A stretch of DNA of 55,185 nucleotides from CAYFTL01 sp964346145. GTDB taxonomy: Bacteria > Bacillota > Clostridia > Christensenellales > Aristaeellaceae. Shown here piece after piece: positions 7,545 through 19,355 of the stretch (position 1 is its first letter; each line of letters begins with the position of its first letter). The position numbers and the translations under genes are program-made. The notes beneath the pieces are model-generated. The model was not told where the DNA came from. It did not search any database and saw nothing but the letters and a program-made list of their open reading frames with translations. The stretch spans positions 1 through 55,185 of the forward strand of contig CAYFTL010000011.1 of the NCBI GenBank assembly GCA_964346145.1. The letters run 5' to 3'.

Positions 7545-8108
7545 TTAGAAAAAGGACTCTTCCGGCCGCACCAATCCGTAGAAGATGCCATCCACAAATT
7601 GGCCATCTTTTAGAAAGAAATCCTTGCGGGTGCCTTCGTACTGCATACCGCATTTTTGCATAACTCGGCCGGAAGCGGGGTTGTTGGAAAAATATGTGCA
7701 GTCAATCCGGTGCAAGTTTTTAACCTCAAAACCGAATCGAATGATGGCCGCAGCGGCTTCGGTTGCATATCCTTGGCCCCAATAGGGCTGCCCGATCCAA
7801 TACCCCAGTTCCGCCCGGCAGTGGGCTGGCCTGCATATGAGGCCCATGCAGCCGATTAGCAGTCCGTTTTCCTTAAGCGCAAGGGCCATTTCGTATCTTA
7901 TATCGGATTCGAAATTCTCTCGGTGGGTTGCAATCCAATCCAAGGCGTGTTGGCGGGTGTAGGGAAAGGGTAGGCCGAGTAGAGTCTTTTGCACTTGTGG
8001 ATTGCCGGCTAACTCGGCCACGCGGTCGGCATCTTGCTCGGTAAAAGGGCGAAGCAGCAAACGTTGGGTCGAAATGGTGCGGATTTTGGCATCGTAGTTG
8101 TAGTGCAT
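7545..8108 (-). CDS. GNAT family N-acetyltransferase (RimJ/RimL-like)
   Basis: Acetyl-CoA-dependent acetyltransferase of 187 aa. It starts TISTQRLLLRPFTEQDADRV, the usual opening of RimJ/RimL-type GNATs, and carries ELGYWIGQPYWGQGYATEA (the acetyl-CoA pyrophosphate loop, Q/RxxGxG/A type), then NLHRIDCTYFSNNPASGRVMQKCG. The start at 8108 (MHYNYDAK) follows AGGAGAG; upstream in-frame codons would reach into the MATE gene and lack a ribosome site. The target amine is unknown: ribosomal protein, antibiotic or metabolite are all possible. It lies 77 bp after the MATE exporter gene. Confidence 0.85.
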   Translation of the reverse strand: MHYNYDAKIRTISTQRLLLRPFTEQDADRVAELAGNPQVQKTLLGLPFPYTRQHALDWIATHRENFESDIRYEMALALKENGLLIGCMGLICRPAHCRAELGYWIGQPYWGQGYATEAAAAIIRFGFEVKNLHRIDCTYFSNNPASGRVMQKCGMQYEGTRKDFFLKDGQFVDGIFYGLVRPEESFF

Positions 8109-8185
8109 GCGGACTCTCCTCTCGTGTGGTGGTTTGTAAGTTGGCCGACTGCAAAGTGCGATTTTGGTGTAAGCGGATATGCCAA

Positions 8186-9562
8186 TTATTTTTCCAGCGC
8201 AGCTTGTCCGAATTCGGTGACCGGACGGAACCATTTGCCACTCTTAAACCGCCAAAGGCACAACAGCGACTTGAGCAGATCTTCGCTGATTAGCATGATA
8301 AAATAGCACAGGGGTGGCGGCAACTTAAACACAAATAGGGTAAGGTAAGTTACGGGTAGCGCAATGATCCAAACGCCCAACACGTCGTAGATTAGACCGA
8401 TCTTGGTGTCGCCGCCGGCGCGGAAGATGCCTACGATCAGCACATAGGGAATGTTGCGAATGGCGATCTCCAGCCCGTATATTAGCATGATGGTAAAGGT
8501 GTAGTCGTACACCACGGGAGTGACATTGAACAGTTGCAGTATCAGTGGGCGGCAGGCAATCAGCGCCAGTCCGACCACGATGGACACAAAAAACATGGAT
8601 GTGGCGAAACGGCGGGCGTCTTGCTGTGCGGCTTCGCGGTTACCCTGGCCTACGCTCTTGCCCACCATAACACTGCAGGCGTGGCACAACCCTACGAAGA
8701 AGGAAAAAGCCATTCCTTCGACAGATTTAAAAATTCCTATCGCAGCGAAGAAATCTTCGCTGGCGTTGCCAAACATGGCAGTATAGAATACGGTGCCTAC
8801 AGCCCACAGCATTTCGTTAATCAGCACAGGTGCACAGATCAAAGCGTATTGCTTTAAGAAGGTGCCGCGCCAGTCGAATAGCCGATTAAACGAAGTGATG
8901 GCGATGTTGCGCTCATACAAAGACACGAGGAACAATATGATCGGGGCGATCCAGGCGGAGATGACGGTGGCTATTGCTGCGCCGCGTACACCCATGCCCA
9001 TTTTGTGGATGAACAAGTAGTTGAAGCCGATGTTGCCCAGCAGGGAAAGGGCGCTGCCAATCAAAGGAATTTTAACTTTTTCGGTGGAGCGTAGCACGGT
9101 ACCCAACGACTGGGTGATAGCAATGCCTAAATAAGATAGCCCGGCAATTTGTAGATACTCTACTCCGTATTGGATTGCTTCCTGTCCGGTCGTCTGGTCG
9201 ACGAACCGGCTCACAAAAAAGTATGGAAAAATAAGGCTGATCAAGCAGAATAATATAGCGCTAATGCAAGTGCTGGTGAGCAGCAGGCCGTAGGTGCGGT
9301 GAATTCCATCCTTGTCCTTTATCCCCCAATATTGAGCAATGAACACCGCAGCTCCTGACGTTAAGCCAAAGAGCATAAGGTTCATCAGCCAGGAGAGCTG
9401 ACCGGCCGCGTAAACCCCGGCAATCGCTTTCGCCCCTAAATGGCCGATCATCATTGTATCGATGAGAGCAAACGAGCTGATCAGTAGATTTTGAAATGCG
9501 ATCGGCAACGCCAAACGCAGGGCGCGCTTCCAGAAATCGCGATCGCCTAACCAATTTTTCAA
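8186..9562 (-). CDS. MATE family multidrug/metabolite exporter
   Basis: Inner-membrane Na+- or H+-coupled exporter of 458 aa with about 12 hydrophobic helices in two homologous halves. Family signals are LPIAFQNLLISSFALIDTMM near the N-terminus, the internal GMAFSFFVGLCHACSVMVGK, and NIPYVLIVGIFRAGGDTKIG. I prefer TTG 9562 because GGGGGAA lies 6-7 bp upstream; ATG 9580 has no ribosome site, and the GGGGGAA would be inside it. First gene of an apparent MATE-GNAT-NTF2 operon, a grouping that suggests self-protection or export of an acetylated compound, which is inference only. Confidence 0.88.
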   Translation of the reverse strand: MKNWLGDRDFWKRALRLALPIAFQNLLISSFALIDTMMIGHLGAKAIAGVYAAGQLSWLMNLMLFGLTSGAAVFIAQYWGIKDKDGIHRTYGLLLTSTCISAILFCLISLIFPYFFVSRFVDQTTGQEAIQYGVEYLQIAGLSYLGIAITQSLGTVLRSTEKVKIPLIGSALSLLGNIGFNYLFIHKMGMGVRGAAIATVISAWIAPIILFLVSLYERNIAITSFNRLFDWRGTFLKQYALICAPVLINEMLWAVGTVFYTAMFGNASEDFFAAIGIFKSVEGMAFSFFVGLCHACSVMVGKSVGQGNREAAQQDARRFATSMFFVSIVVGLALIACRPLILQLFNVTPVVYDYTFTIMLIYGLEIAIRNIPYVLIVGIFRAGGDTKIGLIYDVLGVWIIALPVTYLTLFVFKLPPPLCYFIMLISEDLLKSLLCLWRFKSGKWFRPVTEFGQAALEK

Positions 9563-9601
9563 GACAAATTCCCCCAACATAAATATAGTGAAACAAATTC
9601 C

Positions 9602-9630
9602 ATATTACTCTAAGAATGGCGGCATTGCAA
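9602..9630 (-). promoter_or_regulatory. Putative promoter of the MATE operon
   Basis: On the minus strand TTGCAA (9630-9625) and TAATAT (9607-9602) have a 17-bp spacer, about 40 bp before the TTG start at 9562. Confidence 0.6.
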
Positions 9631-9718
9631 GCATATAGAGGAGGACGCAGCGAATTTAAACCCAATACGAGGAATACGTTAATTTTTAAACGAATTCGCG
9701 CCGATAGCGTGGCTTTCC

Positions 9719-9747
9719 TTGACTTTGCACTGCAGCGTTATTATAAT
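9719..9747 (+). promoter_or_regulatory. Strong sigma-A promoter of nifJ
   Basis: TTGACT at 9719-9724, 17-bp spacer, TATAAT at 9742-9747: almost the consensus, fitting a highly expressed central enzyme. About 80 nt of leader follow. Confidence 0.85.
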
Positions 9748-9829
9748 AAGTATGTTGATGTTAAGCGTTTTCGTGCGGCACTCTATGCCGCGCGGTGAGC
9801 TTTGCTAAATTCTAAAGGGGGGCATATCT

Positions 9830-13402
<3,573 letters not shown>

Positions 13403-13420
13403 TCACCGAAACGCATAAAC

Positions 13421-13456
13421 AAAAAGGCTACCACATTGATTGTGGTAGCCTTTTTT
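13421..13456. terminator. Bidirectional terminator nifJ / FGGY kinase
   Basis: Perfect stem from AAAAAGGCTACCACA (13421-13435) to TGTGGTAGCCTTTTT with a 5-nt loop; T runs on both strands. Confidence 0.92.
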
Positions 13457-13464
13457 ATTGCAAC

Positions 13465-14970
13465 CTATAGTTCGTTGTCCATAATGGGTTTAAGTTGCTC
13501 ATATAGCTTTCGATAGGTGTAATAGCCCTGTTCATATATACTGGCAACGGCGCGCTGGGGCTCATGGCTTCGAGCAACACTGATGCAGCCGGCCACCGCC
13601 GACTCGAATCCATTGTATGCGCCTACGCCCACGCCGGCCAGTAGCGCGGCGCCTAAGGTGGTGGCGGTATCTGACGCGGGAACGTCAATGGGGGCGCCCG
13701 TAACATCGGCTTTGATTTGGGTCCATATGCGGCTGTTGGCGGCGCCGCCCATAGCGTGCATGCGGGCAACCCTGGCGCCGGCCTGCGCGGCCACTTCCAA
13801 GTTATGCTTGAGCGCATAGGCGGTGCCTTCCATGACCGAACGCGCCATGTGGGCGCGAGTATGCTGGTAACTGAGGCCATAGAATACACCCTTGGCATTG
13901 GGATTCCAAATCGGCGAGCGTTCACCGGCCATGTAGGGCAGGAAGATTACACCCTCGCTGCCGGGGGGTATTAACGCGACCTCATCGCTGATGACCTCAA
14001 AGGCGTTACGGCTTTGTTCAAGGGCCATGGAACGCTCCTGAGCGCCCAGCTGCTGCTCAAACCAGCGCAGCGCTCCGCCGCCCCCTACGGTGCCTCCTTG
14101 CAACAGCCACCGACCGGGCACCACGTGCATGCCCAAAATCAGCCGCTCGTCGGCGAGGGGGACATCGGTACAAATGCTCATGCCACCGGCTTGACCGCCT
14201 TGTTCTTGGGTTTGGCCGGGGGCGACTACGCCGGCGCCCAAGGTTCCGCAGGCGGCATCCAGCCCTCCGGCGACTACGGGGGTGCCTTGTAGCAACCCGG
14301 TTATGGCGGATGCGCTTTGGTGTACAGTGCCTACTACCTGGTGGCAGGGGTAAAGATCGGGCAACAAGGCAGGATCCAATCCCAGAGCTTGTAGTGCGGC
14401 CATATCCCAGACGCCGCGGCTCATGTCAAAGCATTGTAGCCCATAGCCCTGAGAATAGTCCTGGGTGACTTGCCCGGTCAGCTGATATACGATGTAGCTG
14501 TTGGACTGGAGCACTTTGCGTGCCCGAGCAAACATTTCGCTCTGATGTTCTTTGTACCACAGGAGCTTGGGCAGCGTATAGGATGGCTGAAAGGGATTGC
14601 CGCTCAGCTCGAACAATTGTTTTTTGAGGGAAGGACTCACCGCATCACAAACGCGCTGAGCGCGGGTGTCGGTCCAGATGGGGGTGTTGCCCAGGGTTTG
14701 GCCGTCGTCATCTATAAGAATGGCGGACCAGCTTTGGCCGTCCACGCCGATGCCTACAATATCGCCGGGCGACGCGCCTTGTTGCCACAGCGATTGCAGA
14801 CAGTGGGCGACGGCTTTCCACCAATCTTGGGGATTTTGTTCTGCCCAGCCGGCGTGGGGATAATATACCGGGTATTCGGAGGTGGCCGAATAAACGACTT
14901 TGCCCTGTAAGCTAAACAATGTAACCTTGCAGGAAGAAGTGCCCACGTCGATGCCCAACAGCAGCTGCAT
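13465..14970 (-). CDS. FGGY family carbohydrate kinase, xylulokinase-like
   Basis: ATP-dependent kinase of 501 aa acting on a ketose or polyol. Motifs: LLGIDVGTSSCKVTLF (phosphate 1), GWAEQNPQDWW (typical of xylulokinases), GVDGQSWSAILID, AGGLDAACGTLGAG with the catalytic-type Asp, and MGGAANSRIWTQIKADV plus DTATTLGAALLAG in the C-terminal ATP domain. The ATG has AAGGAG 8 bp upstream. It follows the aldolase gene by 40 bp on the same strand. If the aldolase cleaves the product, the substrate would be phosphorylated at C1; if it is a true xylulokinase, at C5. The sequence alone does not decide. Confidence 0.85.
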   Translation of the reverse strand: MQLLLGIDVGTSSCKVTLFSLQGKVVYSATSEYPVYYPHAGWAEQNPQDWWKAVAHCLQSLWQQGASPGDIVGIGVDGQSWSAILIDDDGQTLGNTPIWTDTRAQRVCDAVSPSLKKQLFELSGNPFQPSYTLPKLLWYKEHQSEMFARARKVLQSNSYIVYQLTGQVTQDYSQGYGLQCFDMSRGVWDMAALQALGLDPALLPDLYPCHQVVGTVHQSASAITGLLQGTPVVAGGLDAACGTLGAGVVAPGQTQEQGGQAGGMSICTDVPLADERLILGMHVVPGRWLLQGGTVGGGGALRWFEQQLGAQERSMALEQSRNAFEVISDEVALIPPGSEGVIFLPYMAGERSPIWNPNAKGVFYGLSYQHTRAHMARSVMEGTAYALKHNLEVAAQAGARVARMHAMGGAANSRIWTQIKADVTGAPIDVPASDTATTLGAALLAGVGVGAYNGFESAVAGCISVARSHEPQRAVASIYEQGYYTYRKLYEQLKPIMDNEL

Positions 14971-15010
14971 ACGAATCGCTCCTTACTCCTTGATGTTTAA
15001 GGGGTTGTGT

Positions 15011-15871
15011 TTATGGATTGGTGTGGACGCCGGCCTTGCCTTGGCTCCCTAGCATTTTTATGCAGCCGCATACCAGATCGTACACTGCGTTGCGGGCGGC
15101 CTTGCCGTATACCTTGGGATCAAAGAGTGTGGGATCGCCGTTTAAGGTTTCGCGCACAGCCCGGGTATAGGTGATGCGCAGCTCGGTGGCGAAATTGACC
15201 TTGCATATCCCCAGAGCGATGCAGCGCTTGATTTGTTCTTCTGCAATGCCCGATGCGCCGTGGAGCACCAGCGGCACGCTGACCCGATCGCGGATGGCGG
15301 CAAGGCGGTCAAAATCCAATTTGGGCTCTCCTTTGTAGACGCCGTGTGCGGTGCCGATGGCTATGGCCAGCGAAGAAATTCCGGTGGCCTCTACAAACGT
15401 GGCGGCCTTGTCCGGGTCGGTTAACGCGATGGATTCGGAGGCGGTGTCGTCCTCCTTGCCGCCGACGGTGCCCAGCTCTGCTTCCACCGCAACGCCTTGC
15501 GCCACATTGACTACGGCTTTGCTCAGCGCAATATTGCCGGCAAAATCCAGCGCAGAGCCATCGATCATGATCGATGTGTACCCGGCATCGAGGGCTTCCT
15601 TTGCCAAATTTAGCGAGCTGCCATGATCCAAGTGCATAGCTACCGGCACCGATGCCTGGCTCGCAAAGGCATTGACCATGGACTGATAGGCTTTGGCAGA
15701 TGCATATTTTAAGGTAGAGGATGTGGTTTGCACGAGCACGGGGGCATTCATATCCTGGGCGGCAGCAATAACAGCCTGGGCCATTTCCATGTTTTCCGCG
15801 TTGAAAGCACCTACGGCGTAACGGCCTCGTTGGGCGGCCAAGAGCAGATCGCGGGAAGATACCAAAGGCAT
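15011..15871 (-). CDS. Class II ketose-bisphosphate aldolase (Fba/GatY/KbaY family)
   Basis: Zinc-dependent aldolase of 286 aa yielding dihydroxyacetone phosphate plus an aldehyde from fructose- or tagatose-bisphosphate or a related ketose phosphate. Metal and catalytic motifs are all present: VAMHLDHGSSL (Asp and zinc His), VEAELGTVGGKED, AIGTAHGVYKG (zinc His), LVLHGASG (zinc His) and KVNFATELR. The start has AAGGAG upstream. First gene of a two-gene operon with the FGGY kinase and divergent from an AraM-type dehydrogenase, which favours a peripheral sugar pathway over glycolysis. A role as the main glycolytic aldolase is still possible. Confidence 0.88.
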   Translation of the reverse strand: MPLVSSRDLLLAAQRGRYAVGAFNAENMEMAQAVIAAAQDMNAPVLVQTTSSTLKYASAKAYQSMVNAFASQASVPVAMHLDHGSSLNLAKEALDAGYTSIMIDGSALDFAGNIALSKAVVNVAQGVAVEAELGTVGGKEDDTASESIALTDPDKAATFVEATGISSLAIAIGTAHGVYKGEPKLDFDRLAAIRDRVSVPLVLHGASGIAEEQIKRCIALGICKVNFATELRITYTRAVRETLNGDPTLFDPKVYGKAARNAVYDLVCGCIKMLGSQGKAGVHTNP

Positions 15872-15913
15872 ACGGCAAAATCTCCTTTTTGAGCGGTTGT
15901 TTTGGTTAATTGG

Positions 15914-15963
15914 ATTATATCACACAGCCTGGGCTTTTAAAAACTTAAAAAAGAATGTAGAAT
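15914..15963. promoter_or_regulatory. Divergent promoter region, aldolase / glycerol-1-phosphate dehydrogenase
   Basis: Minus strand: TATAAT (15919-15914) with a weak TTTTAA -35 17 bp away. Plus strand: TAGAAT at 15958-15963 with a weak -35 (TTTTAA, 15935-15940). The two weak -35 regions overlap in an A/T-rich centre, so one bound regulator could control both directions. Confidence 0.45.
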
Positions 15964-16000
15964 AAAGCGTATACAACAAGGAAGCTAAAGGAGATAAGCG

Positions 16001-17347
16001 ATGGAATGGTGGAAAAAGCCGATTGAGGGCTTGATTGATTCCAACGGTTTTGAATGTGCGTGCGGTCGCGTTCACAAAAGTGAACTCAAGCACCTTGAAA
16101 TCGGGCCCGGTGTAATCAGAAAGCTGCCCGAGATGCTGAAGCGTTTGGGGATACAGCATCCCTTTTTGGTGTGCGATGGCAACACGTGGAACGCGGCGGG
16201 CGAGCGGGTGCAAGCCGTTTTAGGCGGTGCAGGCATAGGTTACACCCGTTTTGCCTTTGTGCAAAACCAAATCGAAGCCGAAGAAAAGACGCTGGGGCGC
16301 CTTGCCGTGGCGTTTGATCCCGCATGCGACGGCATCGTTGCGCTGGGATCGGGCACGATCAACGACCTGTGCAAAATGCTGTCCAGCGTCAGCGGTCGGC
16401 CAATGGTTTTTGTGGCAACTGCGCCATCCATGGATGGATTTGCTTCGAGCACATCTTCGATGATCGTGGACGGAGTAAAGCAGAGCGTGAACAGCCGTTG
16501 CCCCGATGGCGTGCTGGCCGATATCGATGTGTTGAGCGCGGCGCCGATTCGCCTTTTGCAGGCGGGATTTGGCGATATGCTGGCCAAATATGTGAGCCTG
16601 TGCGAGTGGGAGCTTTCTCATATTATTACGGGGGAGTATTGTTGCCCGTCGATCGTTAAGCTGGTTCAAACATCGCTTGAGCAGTGTGTGGCGGCGGCGC
16701 CGGGGCTTTTAAACCGGGACGAGAAAGCGGTTGGGCAGCTGACCGAGGGCTTGATTCTATCGGGCATGGCCATGGCTTTTGCCGGTTTATCGCGCCCAGC
16801 TTCAGGGTTGGAGCATTACATTAGCCATGTATGGGATATGCAAGCGGTGGAAAGAGGGCTTCAGCCCGAGCTGCACGGTATACAGGTGGGGCTGGGCACG
16901 CTGCTGACTGTTCAAATGTACAACCGGATGCCGTGCACCCTGCCGGATAAGCAACTTGCGTTACAACGGGTTGCCGAATTTGACGGGCAAGAATGGAAAA
17001 GGCAAATGAAGGCTGTCTTTGGAGCGGCGGCCGGGCAAATTATCCATATTGAGCGGCAGAGCGGCAAAAACGACGCCCAAAAGCACGCGCCTCGACTGGA
17101 TATAATTTTGGCCAACTGGGAGCAAATTGTGGCGACGATTGACCGCTGGATTCCGCCATATGCAAGATTGTATGGATTGCTCAAAGAGCTGGGCGCGCCA
17201 GTAAATCCGGTAGAAATTGGGATTGGAAAAGACCAGGTGCGCCAAGCGCTGTATGCGGCCAAAGAGATCCGGGACAAATATGTGGGTACCCGGTTGTTTT
17301 GGGATTTGGGCATCCTGGAGGAAATGATCGATCAAACGATCGGGTAA
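16001..17347 (+). CDS. araM: sn-glycerol-1-phosphate dehydrogenase (AraM/EgsA type)
   Basis: NAD(P)H-dependent reduction of dihydroxyacetone phosphate to sn-glycerol-1-phosphate, a metal enzyme related to glycerol dehydrogenase (448 aa). Evidence: the N-terminal CxCGxxH element (FECACGRVH) typical of AraM proteins, nucleotide loop GSGTINDLCK, ATAPSMDGFASSTSSMI, and the three metal ligands in AGFGDMLAKY (Asp), SGLEHYISH (His) and ELHGIQVG (His). AAAGGAG lies 7 bp before the ATG. In Bacillus subtilis araM is in the arabinose operon and feeds an unusual archaeal-type glycerol lipid; here it faces an aldolase that makes its substrate. Confidence 0.9.
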   Translation: MEWWKKPIEGLIDSNGFECACGRVHKSELKHLEIGPGVIRKLPEMLKRLGIQHPFLVCDGNTWNAAGERVQAVLGGAGIGYTRFAFVQNQIEAEEKTLGRLAVAFDPACDGIVALGSGTINDLCKMLSSVSGRPMVFVATAPSMDGFASSTSSMIVDGVKQSVNSRCPDGVLADIDVLSAAPIRLLQAGFGDMLAKYVSLCEWELSHIITGEYCCPSIVKLVQTSLEQCVAAAPGLLNRDEKAVGQLTEGLILSGMAMAFAGLSRPASGLEHYISHVWDMQAVERGLQPELHGIQVGLGTLLTVQMYNRMPCTLPDKQLALQRVAEFDGQEWKRQMKAVFGAAAGQIIHIERQSGKNDAQKHAPRLDIILANWEQIVATIDRWIPPYARLYGLLKELGAPVNPVEIGIGKDQVRQALYAAKEIRDKYVGTRLFWDLGILEEMIDQTIG

Positions 17348-17441
17348 TGTGCCGACTTTTCAAAAGCGAACAGCGCGTTCAAGCGAAAGAATTGAGAGCA
17401 AGACGCCATTTTCTAAAATTTCAGGCTTAACCCAATTCCGC

Positions 17442-17470
17442 TGTATGAATCAGGCAAAATGTGTTATAAT
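17442..17470 (+). promoter_or_regulatory. Extended -10 promoter of glnS
   Basis: TGTTATAAT at 17462-17470 is a perfect extended -10; the -35 (TGTATG, 17442-17447) is poor, as expected for this promoter type. Confidence 0.65.
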
Positions 17471-17511
17471 TCTAAGCTAAATACAATTAATGATGTAAGG
17501 AGAGTTTGAGG

Positions 17512-19236
17512 ATGCAGAGCGAAGAAAAACGGGCTACAAATTTTATTGAGGAAATCGTTGAGCAGGATTTGGCCAACGGCAAGCATGAACAAGTGCACAC
17601 CCGTTTTCCGCCTGAACCCAATGGCTATCTTCATATTGGCCATGCCAAGGCCCTGTGCGTAAACTTTAATATTGCGCGCAAGTACAAAGGCACTTGCAAC
17701 CTGCGGTTCGACGACACCAATCCGGTAAAAGAGGATACCGAATATGTGAACGCCATTCAGGACGACATCCGTTGGTTGGGCTTCGAATGGCAGAACCTAT
17801 TTTATGCCTCGGATTTTTTCGGCGAGCTGTACGAGATTGCGGTCAAGCTGATTAAAAAGGGCGTTGCCTATGTGGACGATCAAACCCCTGAACAGATTCG
17901 GGAAAACCGGGGTACTTTGACCCAGCCTGGTGCGAACAGCCCCTACCGGGACCGCAGCGTAGAAGAAAATCTGGATTTGTTTGAGCGCATGAAAAACGGC
18001 GAATTTGCCGATGGCAGCCGGGTGCTGCGGGCCAAGATCGACATGGCTTCTTCTAACATGGTGATGCGAGATCCGGTTTTGTACCGCATTATGCGCCACC
18101 ATCACCATCGCACCGGTGACGATTGGGTAATCTATCCGATGTATGACTTCCAGCATCCGTTGCAGGATGCCATCGAAGGGATCACCCACTCGCTGTGCTC
18201 GCTGGAGTTTGAGATTCACCGCCCGATGTACGACTGGATTGTTCGGGAAGCCGGGTTTGAGCACCCGCCCCGCCAGATTGAATTTGCCCGTTTGAACATT
18301 ACCCGAACCGTAATGTCCAAGCGCTATTTGCGCCGCCTGGTAGAAGAAGGCTATGTGAGCGGTTGGGATGATCCCCGCATGCCAACACTGATCGGCATGC
18401 GCCGCCGCGGATACACGCCCGAAGCCATTCGGGATTTTATCGAACAGGTGGGCGTGTCCAAGGCCGATTCCACCGTGGACGCCGCATTCCTGGAGTTTTG
18501 CGTCCGGGAGCACCTGGGCGAAATTGCGCCCAGGACGATGGCGGTTTTGGATCCTCTCAAGCTGGTTTTGACCAACTGGCCTGAGGGCAAAGTGGATCAA
18601 ATCGAGCTGGAGAATCATCCGGCGCACCCGGAGATGGGCACGCGTACGCTGCCGTTTGGGCGCGAACTGTACATCGAGCGGGAAGACTTTATGGAAGATC
18701 CACCCAAGAAATTCTTCCGCCTGGCACCCGGGCGCGAAGTTCGCCTCAAAGGCGCCTATATCATTCGGTGCGATGAAGTGATCAAGGATGCTGAAGGCAA
18801 CGTGGTGGAGTTGCGCTGCAGCGTAGATTTGGAAAGCCGTTCGGGCAGCGAAGGCGGCATGCGCAAGGTGAAGGGCACGCTTCACTGGTTGAGTGCCGAA
18901 GCGGCGATTCCTTGCGAAGTGCGGCTGTACGAACCCATTTTAAACGACGAGAACGAAGAGAGTATTCTGGAAAACGAGCTGGATGAAGAAGGCATAGAGG
19001 TCACCGAACAGGAAGCGCCGGTGTCCAAGGACTTTATCGACCGGTTGAATCCGAACAGCATCAAGGTGCTGGAAAACAGCTTGATAGAACCCATGATTGC
19101 CGAGGCGCAGGTGGGCGACAAATTCCAGTTCCTGCGGATGGGCTATTTCTGTAAGGATAAGGACAGCACGGCCGTTAAGCCGGTGTACAACCGGGTGGTT
19201 TCGCTGAAAGATTCCAAGCACAAAGTTAAAAAATAA
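17512..19236 (+). CDS. glnS: Glutaminyl-tRNA synthetase
   Basis: Charges tRNA-Gln with glutamine (574 aa, class Ic). It carries the HIGH motif in PEPNGYLHIGHAKAL (about 36-50), the DDTNP segment, and the KMSKS equivalent VMSKRYLRRL near 266, followed by the beta-barrel anticodon-binding domains typical of GlnRS. NLRFDDTNPVKE and the C-terminal barrel separate it from bacterial GluRS. I use ATG 17512 because AAGGAG lies 9 bp upstream; TTG 17506 would be only 3 bp from it. Many Clostridia lack GlnRS and make Gln-tRNA by amidation, so its presence is notable. gltX follows after 119 bp. Confidence 0.96.
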   Translation: MQSEEKRATNFIEEIVEQDLANGKHEQVHTRFPPEPNGYLHIGHAKALCVNFNIARKYKGTCNLRFDDTNPVKEDTEYVNAIQDDIRWLGFEWQNLFYASDFFGELYEIAVKLIKKGVAYVDDQTPEQIRENRGTLTQPGANSPYRDRSVEENLDLFERMKNGEFADGSRVLRAKIDMASSNMVMRDPVLYRIMRHHHHRTGDDWVIYPMYDFQHPLQDAIEGITHSLCSLEFEIHRPMYDWIVREAGFEHPPRQIEFARLNITRTVMSKRYLRRLVEEGYVSGWDDPRMPTLIGMRRRGYTPEAIRDFIEQVGVSKADSTVDAAFLEFCVREHLGEIAPRTMAVLDPLKLVLTNWPEGKVDQIELENHPAHPEMGTRTLPFGRELYIEREDFMEDPPKKFFRLAPGREVRLKGAYIIRCDEVIKDAEGNVVELRCSVDLESRSGSEGGMRKVKGTLHWLSAEAAIPCEVRLYEPILNDENEESILENELDEEGIEVTEQEAPVSKDFIDRLNPNSIKVLENSLIEPMIAEAQVGDKFQFLRMGYFCKDKDSTAVKPVYNRVVSLKDSKHKVKK

Positions 19237-19256
19237 GCCCACAGGATACCGTGCAA

Positions 19257-19313
19257 GCCATCCGCCGGCACGCGTTTGCGCCTACACGGCATGAAGGCAG
19301 CGCTTCGGATGGC
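19257..19313 (+). other. Inverted repeat between glnS and gltX
   Basis: GCCATCCG (19257-19264) pairs with CGGATGGC (19306-19313). There is no clear T run, so a weak terminator or processing hairpin is possible. No T-box sequence is present. Confidence 0.4.
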
Positions 19314-19355
19314 GCTTTAAACCCAATGAACATGATTTGTTAGGATGTGTGATTT

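Noticed and set aside
17797..18885. 362-codon minus-strand open frame opposite glnS
   Set aside because: Shadow of the sense gene's codon bias; no domain, and glnS on the other strand has all class I synthetase motifs.
19237..19355. Riboswitch or T-box before gltX
   Set aside because: Only an 8-bp inverted repeat is present; there is no T-box sequence and no terminator/antiterminator pair.
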